DNA of 54,641 bases from Acetatifactor sp. (lineage in GTDB: Bacteria > Bacillota > Clostridia > Lachnospirales > Lachnospiraceae), in the NCBI GenBank assembly GCA_022511385.1, contig JAFLRN010000012.1:1-54641 (forward strand), given 5' to 3'. Of the stretch, positions 24,709-33,573 are shown piece by piece. The notes below the pieces were generated by a model. That model was not told the DNA's origin. It worked only from the letters and a program-made list of their open reading frames with translations, and did no database searches. The translations under genes were made by a program, and so were the position numbers. Numbering within the stretch: the stretch's first letter is position 1; every line of letters begins with the position of its first letter.

Positions 24709-27246
24709 ATGTTGGGTAATATTATGATGAAAGTGGTGGAAATGAGCCTGGTTGGATGCTACAGTGTGGTGATCGTGCTGGTGGCAAGAGGATTGTTCTG
24801 GAAATGTGAGAGGAAATATTCCTATTACCTGTGGTTCATTGTATTTTTAAATCTGAGCCTCCCTTTTGCTGTAGAAAGTCCTTTTAGTCTGATCCCAAGA
24901 TCCCTGGCGGAGTTTTCACTAGAGGAGGATCTGGCTGGATCAGTGGGGAACAGGGACTGGGATGCCGGTGACATAAAGGGCGGACAGGAAATGCAGGAGG
25001 GGGATTCCTATCCGGTGCAAGCGGGACAATATCAGGATTCGGAATCAGCCGGACTTTCTGCCACGGGGTATGGCAAGGAAGAACAGTCATGGCCTGTTCA
25101 GAAAAATGGGGATAAGGAAATTGCAGACAATGAAATACCGGGTCAGGAGGTTTCCGGCAGAGAAAGGGCGGATAAAGAAACTGCATATTCGGATAATTTG
25201 TATCCGGAAACCCTAGATGCAGGAATTATAGAGAAGGAAATCTCAGATAGAAATATCTCAGATAGAAATACCTCAGATAAGATTATCTCGAATTTTAAAA
25301 ATCTGAATAGGAGAAGTTCTTTCCAGGCAATCGCAGGCCCGGTTTGGATACTGGGCATTGCTGTGATCCTGGGCATCAATGCGGCAGGGTATTTACGGCT
25401 GAAGCTGCGTATTCGAAAGGGGAGGATACTGTCCCTGGATTCGGAGAACAGGACCAAGGTGGTGGATTCCGTTCAAACTGCCTTTGTGTGCGGTATGATC
25501 CGCCCATGGGTGTATCTGCCTGCCGGGATGACAGAGGAGGAGAAAGCATATATTACAGCCCATGAGCAATATCACAGAAGACGCAGGGATTATCTGCTCA
25601 AGGCTGCTGCACTTTGCATAACCGCAGTGCACTGGTTCAATCCCTTTGCCTGGATTGCGCTATTGTTGTTCTGCCAGGATATGGAGGTGTCCTGTGATGA
25701 GAAGGTGCTGGAGCATACCAGTGGACAGGTGAGAAAGCAGTATGCGGCCAGCCTGCTGAAATTTGCTGCCATGCAGAATGGGTTTTTGGTCACATCCCTG
25801 AACTTTGGGAAACCGGCGCTGGAGAGCCGGATCAAGAATGTGCTGAAGGAGAAGAAAAAGAGCATTCTGATCACGGTGGCAGCTGTGATCGGGGTTTTGG
25901 CGGTAGCAATGGGGTTGTTCTTACGCCCCATATCAGAAAGAATTGCGGAGAATGGAGAAAATACGAGTCTTTCTGATGACGGTGCAGAGGGTTCCAAAAG
26001 AACAGAGAATCCGGGCGGCACGGAGGGCTCAGGAGGCGCAGAAGGCCTTGACGGAACGGAGAGTCCGGACAACGGGACATCATCTGAGGAAAACCATCAG
26101 AATGCGCAGTTCCTGGATCTGTCAAAAGCCATTGAGATATCTCTGGATCAGAATGCAACAGAAATGTCCATGCTGTTGAAGGAAGATTTTTCCTGGAAGA
26201 TAAGCGAAGAGACCGTGGATGAGGAGAAAGGGATATATTCCGGGATAAGAGAATGTGTTATAAATCGGGAGTATGCCTTCTACATAAAGGGTTACTACGA
26301 ACTTATGGCGCAGGATGATTTCATGTCTGAGATATACAGCTATGATCTGGAGTGGGATAAGGCACTGTCACCCCATCAGTCAGCAATGCGGCAGAAACCG
26401 CAGCTTCTTTACCAGACCGCGGAAGGAGTGTCGCTGATTGAGCTTCAAGCGAATGACCGGTATTTATATTGGGTGGAGGATGACCATGAGAACGGTCAAA
26501 CAAAGGTCTGTCAGTATGAACTGGAGACAGGGGATTTTACCTGTATAGCTGCCAGTCAGTGGGGGCCAAGCCTTAGTGTATCAAACGCATATGTGACATG
26601 GTATGACCATTTGGATGACGGCAGTGATGAAATTGCGATTTATGACATAGGAGCACAAAGCTTCAAGAAGATTACAGCCCGGGCCCCGGGGGAGATTCTG
26701 TCAGGGGCAAGGGTGGATCTGACGGACAATGGCATTGCTTATTTTTCTAAGGACGAAGAAGGGAATATCTATGTGAACCGGTACGATTTGGATACGGAGG
26801 AAATCTTTACACTGCCTTTAGGGCCGGAAAGGGCTTCGGAAAAGCTGACTAACTGTTTTTCCAACTCCGATCATATCATGTGGTCCATGCGGAAAGCAAG
26901 TCAGGCAGATAGTCAGGCTGCGTATTACTTTTACAATATGAAGAGTGGGGATCTGTATCAGTGGAACGAATCCGGTGAAATGTATGCCACATGTAAGTGT
27001 ACCTCTCGGTTTTTATGTGTTTTAGATTCAGAGAATGAGCGCATTTTTGTATATGATTTTCAAAATAAGCAAACCTATTATCAGGACATGGACAAGGACG
27101 CTTCGTTCCTGCCCTGGCCAAAGAAACAGGATGAGAATGTGTATTTTGAATCTCGTTCAAATAACGAAATCAAGTTGTATTCCGTGGACTTCGCTTATGC
27201 ATGCTCGGATTCCATTCTCCCAGTGGGCATCCCCATGGAAGAATGA
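24709..27246 (+). CDS. BlaR1/M56-like membrane peptidase with propeller-like C-terminus
   Basis: The 845-residue protein starts with two hydrophobic segments (about 8-30 and 37-55). A hydrophilic loop of about 140 residues follows, with the repeat SDRNISDRNTSDK, then a third segment (about 208-228). The M56 zinc site is H285-E-Q-Y-H289, with a further acidic motif DMEVSCDEKVLEH. After the last membrane segment (about 385-405) comes a low-complexity linker, then about 370 residues of repeated beta-type units (YLYWVEDD, YVTWYDH, IAYFSKDE, HIMWSMR). It has no penicillin-binding domain, so beta-lactams need not be the signal. It is probably co-expressed with the BlaI-like gene. Confidence 0.82.
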   Translation: MLGNIMMKVVEMSLVGCYSVVIVLVARGLFWKCERKYSYYLWFIVFLNLSLPFAVESPFSLIPRSLAEFSLEEDLAGSVGNRDWDAGDIKGGQEMQEGDSYPVQAGQYQDSESAGLSATGYGKEEQSWPVQKNGDKEIADNEIPGQEVSGRERADKETAYSDNLYPETLDAGIIEKEISDRNISDRNTSDKIISNFKNLNRRSSFQAIAGPVWILGIAVILGINAAGYLRLKLRIRKGRILSLDSENRTKVVDSVQTAFVCGMIRPWVYLPAGMTEEEKAYITAHEQYHRRRRDYLLKAAALCITAVHWFNPFAWIALLLFCQDMEVSCDEKVLEHTSGQVRKQYAASLLKFAAMQNGFLVTSLNFGKPALESRIKNVLKEKKKSILITVAAVIGVLAVAMGLFLRPISERIAENGENTSLSDDGAEGSKRTENPGGTEGSGGAEGLDGTESPDNGTSSEENHQNAQFLDLSKAIEISLDQNATEMSMLLKEDFSWKISEETVDEEKGIYSGIRECVINREYAFYIKGYYELMAQDDFMSEIYSYDLEWDKALSPHQSAMRQKPQLLYQTAEGVSLIELQANDRYLYWVEDDHENGQTKVCQYELETGDFTCIAASQWGPSLSVSNAYVTWYDHLDDGSDEIAIYDIGAQSFKKITARAPGEILSGARVDLTDNGIAYFSKDEEGNIYVNRYDLDTEEIFTLPLGPERASEKLTNCFSNSDHIMWSMRKASQADSQAAYYFYNMKSGDLYQWNESGEMYATCKCTSRFLCVLDSENERIFVYDFQNKQTYYQDMDKDASFLPWPKKQDENVYFESRSNNEIKLYSVDFAYACSDSILPVGIPMEE

Positions 27247-27301
27247 GCAGTGAGGTGAAAACATTATCGGAGATGGCACCCTGTTTTCAGGTTGGCAGGG
27301 A

Positions 27302-28084
27302 TTACCTGGACAACATTTGGATAAACACTTTGTTTAGCGCTGTCCAGTCACTGTTCCTGTCATCTTCCATGGAAGCTGTCAATTGCTTAAAATGGCCGAG
27401 ATTGTCAACAATATAGTCGTCCAGCGCATCAATCCGGGGAGCCTTGTCCGCTTCCGCCATCTGAACCTTTTTTCGGAGAAGATCAGAAACAGCAGGCTTC
27501 ATGTCCTCCTCCAGCACTTCGTCCACAAGATTTTGAAACAGGACCGGAGGAGGGCATTTTTTCTGTTCGATCCACTTGCAGGCCAGAAGGGGGCGCAATA
27601 CATAAAAATACTTTTTATACTTGACCATGTCACTCGTCAGATGCTCCCTGTAATTGCTGTTCGCTGTTCCGTAATAGTGATACAGAGTGGACTTGCAGGA
27701 AAAATAAGTCCCGGCGATCTGCCTGATCTGCGCCCACTGGGGAGAAGTATCATAAACCACCGGCGAGTTGGACCACTCAAACAGGGTAGCGTTTGATTTA
27801 TGGAAATGCTGCAATGCCTTTGACAGGTCCCAGCCGTTGATATCCAGCGTCTCATCCAGCTCCCAGTCAATAAAATCCTTCTTCGCCTGAAGGCCCAGAT
27901 AATGATCCATGGGGCGCATATAGATAAAACGTACATCATAGTCGCTGTCCGGGGAGGCAAATCCCCATGCCCGGCTGCCGGACTCGACAGCGTGGAGGAT
28001 GCGCACATTTTCCTTCTCTTCAATTTCCTTCAGCTTCATTTGCACAAGCTCTTGAATAGTCCCGTCAAAATCCTTATATTTCAT
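27302..28084 (-). CDS. RlaP-type predicted nucleotidyltransferase, gene 2 of pair
   Basis: The protein has about 260 residues and a polymerase-beta type active site near its N-terminus: G-S at about 36-37, then D-x-D at about 48-50 (ESGSRAWGFASPDSDYDVRF). This pattern belongs to the YcgL/RlaP group (PF10127) of predicted nucleotidyltransferases, whose substrates are unknown; some members sit with RNA repair genes. ATG 28084 follows AAAGGG; a GTG one codon earlier is possible. It overlaps the end of the upstream paralogue by 11 bases, so the two are translated together. Confidence 0.8.
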   Translation of the reverse strand: MKYKDFDGTIQELVQMKLKEIEEKENVRILHAVESGSRAWGFASPDSDYDVRFIYMRPMDHYLGLQAKKDFIDWELDETLDINGWDLSKALQHFHKSNATLFEWSNSPVVYDTSPQWAQIRQIAGTYFSCKSTLYHYYGTANSNYREHLTSDMVKYKKYFYVLRPLLACKWIEQKKCPPPVLFQNLVDEVLEEDMKPAVSDLLRKKVQMAEADKAPRIDALDDYIVDNLGHFKQLTASMEDDRNSDWTALNKVFIQMLSR

Positions 28085-29093
28085 CACGTATCACCCTTTC
28101 GTTTACCTGCATCACATATTCCTGAACCCGCTCCAGATCCGGTTCATCCGGAAGCGCAGTATTCCTGGCAGCATAGTCCAGCCTTTTCTCATAGTCGCTC
28201 ACAAGCTCGTAGAACTCCTCCCGGAAGGTGCCGTCCGGACTCTGATATTCCCCCCTGCGGATGCTCAGCAGGAGCTCATGCTCTTTAGCGCGGTAGGTGT
28301 TGATCTCACCCTTTTCCAGGATGTCGATGGCCATCATAAACAGCCGGACCAGATGCATGGCGTGTTTGTTCAGATGATTGTCATCCTTCTTCCGGTTGCG
28401 CTTTCCGATCTTGTCATAGTCCTTCACAATATTGTTCATTTCGTTCCAAATGTTTTTGTAATCCCGCAGGGGGTAATGGGTTAACTGCGTATCAATAAAA
28501 ATTTCCGTTTCAAAATCAGGATTTTGGGACTGATCGATATACACCCGCAGGGAGCCGTTCTCAAACTTCTCATAACGCCTTAAAAAATCATACATTGCAT
28601 TTTTCACGGAATTGAAAATATGCTTTTCCCGCTCGCTCTGGGAATAGGAGTCCCTGGCGAGGGCGTTCTGGAGCCGTCTGAGCTGCGAGTCGGCATAGCC
28701 GCCGAAGGACTGGATGGCACGCTTGGACAAAAACAGGTGCGCATTCTCAAGCAGACTCCTCCCGATTTCATTGAGATACAGGTAGTGCTCAGGATTTAAG
28801 CCCAGCAGTTCCAGAGTGTTGGGATTGCAGTTCAAAAGCAGGGATACCATTTTGTTAAAGGTATAGATCACCGTATCCGTGCGGTCGTCCACATACTGCT
28901 CGTACTGGGTCAGCCCGATCAGATCGGATCTGCGGTTCAGCGCAATGCCCCGGATGTCGAAGTCACTGTTCTCGTTGTTGGTCCCGTAGGAGTAGCTGCC
29001 CGCCAGGCTCAGCAGGATGATGTGCCTTCCCAGATGTTCGTCGGTATGCAGGAAATTGTACTCCGGCTGCGTCAGTAAGGTTGATAAGTTCAT
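28074..29093 (-). CDS. RlaP-type predicted nucleotidyltransferase, gene 1 of pair
   Basis: The 339-residue protein has the same active-site pattern, with G32-S33 and D44-F-D46 (LAGSYSYGTNNENSDFDIRG). A longer helical C-terminal part includes KKDDNHLNKHAMHLVRLFMM, the kind of conserved K-H-x2-H/R helix found after such domains. It is the first gene of a two-gene minus-strand operon and diverges from the DUF1848 gene. Two related but unequal enzymes in one operon suggest different roles or a heterodimer. The substrate is not known. Confidence 0.8.
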   Translation of the reverse strand: MNLSTLLTQPEYNFLHTDEHLGRHIILLSLAGSYSYGTNNENSDFDIRGIALNRRSDLIGLTQYEQYVDDRTDTVIYTFNKMVSLLLNCNPNTLELLGLNPEHYLYLNEIGRSLLENAHLFLSKRAIQSFGGYADSQLRRLQNALARDSYSQSEREKHIFNSVKNAMYDFLRRYEKFENGSLRVYIDQSQNPDFETEIFIDTQLTHYPLRDYKNIWNEMNNIVKDYDKIGKRNRKKDDNHLNKHAMHLVRLFMMAIDILEKGEINTYRAKEHELLLSIRRGEYQSPDGTFREEFYELVSDYEKRLDYAARNTALPDEPDLERVQEYVMQVNERVIRDEI

Positions 29094-29400
29094 AGTGGTT
29101 CTCCGTCCTAGCTTTTTTTGATCATATCATGATTGCTCCACATCATGGTATGGATGGTCATTCGGCCGTTTCGTGCCATGAAAAAGATCAAAGTACCATA
29201 TGACTTCCTAATTTCTTATTATTTAAATGATAAGCCAGTATGTGTGGTGAGTGCAAGTAGAATGTGTTAAAATATAATTATCGTTATACCTCATATCATG
29301 TTTAGTGTATTAATGCGATTATGTTTATATAGTTAATGATAGAATTTTGATGCAGGATATACTTCTATAAGAATAGTTACATATTTGAAAAGGAGGCTCT
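29094..29400. other. A/T-rich divergent intergenic region
   Basis: This 307-base region separates the nucleotidyltransferase operon from the DUF1848 gene. A TATAAT at 29273-29278 on the plus strand lacks a good -35 box. TATGAT-like boxes occur on the minus strand just upstream of 29093. Nothing coding or strongly structured is seen. Confidence 0.4.
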
Positions 29401-30342
29401 ATGATACTCAGCGTAAGCCGCAGAACCGACATACCAAATTATTATTCCGACTGGTTCCTGAACCGGCTTCGGGAGGGCTTTCTGTATGTGCGGAATCCCA
29501 TGAATCCCAGACAGGTCAGCAGAATAGAACTGTCGCCGGAGGTGATTGACTGCATTGTGTTCTGGACGAAAAACCCGGCGCCCATGCTGGATAGACTGGG
29601 AGAGCTTTCGCCATATCCTTATTATTTTCAGTTTACCCTAACAGGCTATGGGCGGGACATTGAGCCCGGAGTGCCCCACAAGCGGGAGAACGTGATTCCC
29701 ACCTTTCAGCGGCTCTCATCGGCTATTGGTTCAAACCGTGTCGTATGGCGGTATGACCCCATTCTCTTTACATCGGTGTATACCCCGGAATACCATCTGC
29801 AGGCTTTTTCACAAATTGCGGAGGCGCTTCGGGGACATACAAAGCGGTGTGTGATCAGTTTCGTGGACAGGTATGCAAAGAACAGTGTAAGTATGAAACG
29901 GCTGGGGGCTTATGAATTGGAACAGCCGGCCCTTGAGGCTTTTTCCAGGCAATTGGTCGGCATTGCCAACAAAAACGGCATGACTGTGTCAAGCTGTGCG
30001 GAGGTTATGGATTTGTCACATTGTGGCATCCATCACAGCAGTTGTATTGACAGGCAGTTGATAGAGGAGATCATCGGCTGTCCGCTGAAGGTGGAGAAGG
30101 ACAAAAACCAACGGCATGAGTGCGGCTGTGTGGAGAGCATTGAGGTTGGCACATATGACACTTGTAGGAACGGTTGTTTATACTGTTACGCAAACAGCAG
30201 CCAGAAGCAGGTTGACAGAGTCTCCCAAAGTTACGATCCCCATTCGCCCCTGCTCTGCGGCCAGGCGACAGAGGCCGATAAGGTGACGGAGCGGAAGATG
30301 GTATCCCTGCGAGACAGCCAGATGAGCTTTCTTAACCAATAA
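29401..30342 (+). CDS. DUF1848 family protein with radical-SAM-like cysteine motif
   Basis: The 313-residue protein starts MILSVSRRTDIPNYYSDWF, typical of the DUF1848 family. Near the C-terminus it has C241-G-C243 and then C255-x3-C259-x2-C262 (TCRNGCLYCYAN), a radical SAM type Fe-S motif placed at the end rather than the start of the barrel. The family's reaction is unknown. AAAAGGAGGCTC is an excellent ribosome binding site. It diverges from the nucleotidyltransferase pair. Confidence 0.85.
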   Translation: MILSVSRRTDIPNYYSDWFLNRLREGFLYVRNPMNPRQVSRIELSPEVIDCIVFWTKNPAPMLDRLGELSPYPYYFQFTLTGYGRDIEPGVPHKRENVIPTFQRLSSAIGSNRVVWRYDPILFTSVYTPEYHLQAFSQIAEALRGHTKRCVISFVDRYAKNSVSMKRLGAYELEQPALEAFSRQLVGIANKNGMTVSSCAEVMDLSHCGIHHSSCIDRQLIEEIIGCPLKVEKDKNQRHECGCVESIEVGTYDTCRNGCLYCYANSSQKQVDRVSQSYDPHSPLLCGQATEADKVTERKMVSLRDSQMSFLNQ

Positions 30343-30371
30343 ATGTAGGTAAGACGTACATACTATGTATG

Positions 30372-30400
30372 AGCCCCGGCGGAAGGGATTGGCCGGGGCT
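30372..30400. terminator. Convergent terminator hairpin
   Basis: AGCCCCGGC and GCCGGGGCT form a perfect 9-bp stem around an 11-base loop between the ends of the DUF1848 and cotJC genes. The T-run is short (TTCTAATCT), so it may stop transcription weakly from either side. Confidence 0.6.
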
Positions 30401-30407
30401 TCTAATC

Positions 30408-31025
30408 TCAGGGCATTCTTTCCAGAAAGGCCTTGTCAAACTCAGGATTGAAATAGTAAAAATTCTTTGTGTCCAGCTTTTCCTTGGTCATCTCCAGAGC
30501 TTCCCCAAACCGCTGAAAATGCACAATCTCCCTGGTCCTCAGGTATTTTAAGGGTGCCCGAACATCGGGATCATCTATGACTCTCAGCAGATTTTCATAC
30601 ACAGTCCGTGCTTTCTGTTCGGCAGCCATATCCTCAAAGAGATCCGCGAAGGCATCGCCCTTGGACTGGAACTCCAGGGCCGTAAAGGGAACGCCTGCTG
30701 CTGCCTGGGGCCAGAGACCGGTTGTGTGATCAACATAGTAGGCGTCAAAGCCTGCTGTCTTTGCCTGCTCCGGAGTCAGGTCCTTTGTCAGCTGGTACAC
30801 CATGGCACAGATGATCTCCATGTGGTTGATCTCCTCGGTGCCGATGTCGGTCAGAAGTCCGCCCACCTTCTTGCAGGGCATGGAATACCGCTGGGCAAGA
30901 TACCGCATGGAGGCGGAAAGTTCTCCATCGGGTCCGCCATACTGGCTGATGATAAGCTGTGCGGTCTTGGGACAGGTCTTGTTGATTTTTACAGGGTATT
31001 GCAGTCTTTTTTCATAACTCCACAT
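30408..31025 (-). CDS. cotJC: Spore coat protein CotJC, manganese-catalase type
   Basis: CotJC is an inner spore-coat protein of the dimanganese catalase family. The 205-residue protein MWSYEKRLQYPVKINKTCPK has the ferritin-like helices and metal-ligand motifs (IGTEEINHMEII; E and H in REIVHFQRFGEAL). Its start overlaps the stop of the cotJAB gene (TGATG), so the two are coupled. Its presence says the organism has a sporulation programme, at least at the gene level. Confidence 0.93.
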   Translation of the reverse strand: MWSYEKRLQYPVKINKTCPKTAQLIISQYGGPDGELSASMRYLAQRYSMPCKKVGGLLTDIGTEEINHMEIICAMVYQLTKDLTPEQAKTAGFDAYYVDHTTGLWPQAAAGVPFTALEFQSKGDAFADLFEDMAAEQKARTVYENLLRVIDDPDVRAPLKYLRTREIVHFQRFGEALEMTKEKLDTKNFYYFNPEFDKAFLERMP

Positions 31026-31480
31026 CAGATGTGTCCTCCTTCCCAGGGCAGAGGACCCTCCGCCCAGCTGTATGCGTTATTGTCAGGTGTGCCTGTGACG
31101 ATGGAGAGCTGGGTCAGGGGATTGTACTTAGACGCGTAGTCCTCCAGCAGCTCCAGGCGCTTCGACAGCAGCTCCCGGAACAGGGTCAGCGCTTCCTGGC
31201 ACTCCGGGTGGGTGTCCAGAAACAAAGTTAAATCGTTAATAGCGAAGCTGATCTCATTGATCTCATCCATGGCAGTTTCCTGACCGGTGGACTTGCATTC
31301 ACATTTCGGGTCACAACAGGCGGGAGGAACGGTCTCCTCCGCTCTGAAAAATTCCAGGTTCAGACAGGGAAAGATTGTACCGATCTGCAGAGCTGTCTTC
31401 CAGGCGCAGGGCTGGCTCCAGGTCTGCATGGGAACGGTGGCCATTGCAAGTGTTTCATTTTTACAGCAGATGTCGTTCAT
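31025..31480 (-). CDS. Fused spore coat protein CotJA-CotJB
   Basis: One frame of 151 residues contains both small coat proteins that are normally separate. Residues about 10-48 match CotJA (ATVPMQTWSQPCAWKTALQI, then GTIFPCLNLEF), and residues about 70-150 match CotJB (DEINEISFAINDLTLFLDTH, ending YSWAEGPLPWEGG). The joint carries a cysteine cluster (CCDPKCECKS). An internal ATG at the CotJB boundary (MDEINE) could still start CotJB alone. AAAAGGAGGTAG precedes the gene. cotJC follows directly. Confidence 0.85.
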   Translation of the reverse strand: MNDICCKNETLAMATVPMQTWSQPCAWKTALQIGTIFPCLNLEFFRAEETVPPACCDPKCECKSTGQETAMDEINEISFAINDLTLFLDTHPECQEALTLFRELLSKRLELLEDYASKYNPLTQLSIVTGTPDNNAYSWAEGPLPWEGGHI

Positions 31481-31687
31481 AAGCTACCTCCTTTTCATTT
31501 TCAGTACGGTTTTAGTTTTGTCTGAAAAGGAGAGAATATGTAAAATGTAAGATTGTAGATTTTATCATATTTTCCTAAAAAAGGGTAGTATGAAAATGGC
31601 AATAATAAAGCTAGATTTTGACATGATTCATGACAGAAAGATAAGGCAGATAGATGGATTGGGAAAGTGAAGTGAAGGTGCCATGAA

Positions 31688-32560
31688 TCAAAAAGAGACA
31701 GTGATGACAAGCCTGCCCTCCTGATAGGCGGCGGTAATCTGTCCGCCCTGGCGTTCTGTCAGATTTTTTGCGATAGCAAGTCCGAGGCCGGTGGACTCGT
31801 CCAGTGATTCCACTGTAAAAAAACGGTTAAAGAGTTGTGCGGCTGTGACGGGAGTGAGATTTGGGGCAGCATTGGAAAATGTGACCGTACCATCCGGTGT
31901 CAGCGTCACATGAAAATCGCTGGTACTGTATTTCGCGGCGTTGCTGATAATGTTGTGAAAAATGCGCAGCGTGGCTGATGCGTCCAGCTCCCGCGTCACC
32001 GTCGCCCCGGGCAGGGAAATATCAGGTGTAATGCCCTTTTGACGAAAGGTCTCATAGAAGGACAGCAGACTTTCCTCCAGCAGCTTGTTTATGGATAACG
32101 GCTCCGGCTTGAGATCTCCGACAGTCAATGCCAGAGAGTAACGGAACAGTTCCTCCGTCAGCTGTTTCATGGATTCAATTCTGTTCCGGATGATCTCCAG
32201 GCAGCGGAGCGTCTGGGGAGAATGCTGTTCTCTGGCTAGCAACTCAAGGTAGCCGCTGACGGCGGTCAGGGGTGTCCGAAGGTCGTGGGAAATGTTAGTC
32301 ACGGCATCCTTCAGCTCCCGGTCGCCGTCCTGATAGCGGTGACGCTCCTGCTGCAGGGCTTTCAGCTGCTCATTTAATGTGTGGGCCAGGCGCCGCAGGT
32401 CCCTGTCCCGGGAGGAAAGTCCAAGGAGACGGTTGGTGTCCTGGATCAGGATCTGTGTCAGCTCCCGGCCAGTCTCCCGAAGGCCAGCCTTTAACAAGAT
32501 AAGCTTTAGGGCCAGCGCCAAAGCAATGAAGGTTACGAAACAGCTGTAGAGCAGAAGCAT
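31688..32560 (-). CDS. Sensor histidine kinase of an ABC-linked two-component system
   Basis: The 290-residue kinase has a single N-terminal membrane helix (about 3-23) and almost no extracellular part. HisKA follows with H92 in NISHDLRTPLTAVSGYLELL, then an ATPase domain (HNIISNAAKYS and DESTGLGLAIAKNL). It is the last gene of a minus-strand operon with a response regulator, an ABC ATPase and a permease. With so little sensor domain, it may read the transporter itself, as in cell-envelope stress systems, which is an inference. Confidence 0.9.
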   Translation of the reverse strand: MLLLYSCFVTFIALALALKLILLKAGLRETGRELTQILIQDTNRLLGLSSRDRDLRRLAHTLNEQLKALQQERHRYQDGDRELKDAVTNISHDLRTPLTAVSGYLELLAREQHSPQTLRCLEIIRNRIESMKQLTEELFRYSLALTVGDLKPEPLSINKLLEESLLSFYETFRQKGITPDISLPGATVTRELDASATLRIFHNIISNAAKYSTSDFHVTLTPDGTVTFSNAAPNLTPVTAAQLFNRFFTVESLDESTGLGLAIAKNLTERQGGQITAAYQEGRLVITVSF

Positions 32561-32613
32561 AGGTTTTCTCCTTTTGGTCGTTGATGAAAGAACTTGTATG
32601 TTCCTTTATTTCT

Positions 32614-33453
32614 CTATTTCAAGTCCTTTCTGCAAAAATGAAACACGCCTGAAATAGTGGTGCAGACCGTGATTCCTAAGGAACACAGAGCCATGACCAG
32701 CGGACGCGAAGTCATCTGGGCCATCAGCAGACTGCCCTGACTGGTGGGAAACAGATCACGGAAAAATTCGAAGACGCTTCTTTTCATACCCTGAAGATAA
32801 TGGGGATTGGGAACAGCCTCCAATGGCTGTAGCACCCCATCAAGGGTAAGCGTATAGCCGGGTGTGATAAACTCCGGCTGCTGAAGCATGTTCGTCACAT
32901 TGAGGCCTGCAATCACCAATGCGAGAAAGAATATGATATTGATCACGGAACCGGCGGATTTACTGGGAACCAGCATGGAGATCAGGGTAAAAATTCCTGA
33001 GAAGGACACCAGCATCAGTATCCCCAAGCCAAAAGTCATCAGCATTTTAGCAGATGTCAGTTCCGGTTCGCCGAAGAGGGCAATGCCCGCCAGGAAGGTG
33101 ATCAGTATGGAAACAATACTGGTAAACAAGGAAGCGGAAAAGCTGACGACCAAGTTAGAAAGATAAACCTGCGTGCGGCTTCTGCCGATCACGAGCTTAT
33201 TGCGCAGTGTTCCGTCCCTGTATTCCGTACCCAGAAACATTCCGGTGAAGCAGGAGGCAAATATGCCAATAATCTGAAAAGGCGCAAACATAAAGGTACT
33301 GCCGGTGTAATGGTACAGATCAGGATATCTGCTCATATTTCGGTAATTCATTAGGGATACAAATATATAAAAACCAGTAAAAAGGATGTTGCCAAACCAG
33401 AAAAGCTTGTTTTTAAAAAGCCGGGCAAAGCCTGCGGATAAAAGCTGTGTCAT
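32614..33453 (-). CDS. ABC-2 type transporter permease
   Basis: From ATG 33453, after AAAGAGGTAAT, the protein has 279 residues and about six membrane segments, starting MTQLLSAGFARLFKNKLFWFG. The motif GTEYRDGTLRNKLVIGRSR after the second segment is typical of ABC-2 permeases linked to lantibiotic immunity and similar exporters. Its ATPase is encoded just upstream in the operon. The substrate is not known. Confidence 0.88.
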   Translation of the reverse strand: MTQLLSAGFARLFKNKLFWFGNILFTGFYIFVSLMNYRNMSRYPDLYHYTGSTFMFAPFQIIGIFASCFTGMFLGTEYRDGTLRNKLVIGRSRTQVYLSNLVVSFSASLFTSIVSILITFLAGIALFGEPELTSAKMLMTFGLGILMLVSFSGIFTLISMLVPSKSAGSVINIIFFLALVIAGLNVTNMLQQPEFITPGYTLTLDGVLQPLEAVPNPHYLQGMKRSVFEFFRDLFPTSQGSLLMAQMTSRPLVMALCSLGITVCTTISGVFHFCRKDLK

Positions 33454-33573
33454 ATTACCTCTTTTCTGCCGCACCCTGGGCGGCGTACACTGTTAAAATA
33501 TTAATGTTGAAAATGAACATTATAATTAAAATCATATTGCTTATAAAGGTATATTATTGAAAATCCAAGTAGA

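Noticed and set aside
31481..31687. Sporulation-sigma promoter before the cotJ operon
   Set aside because: A CATACTA-like -10 is present but no matching -35 box at the right distance, so it was not listed.
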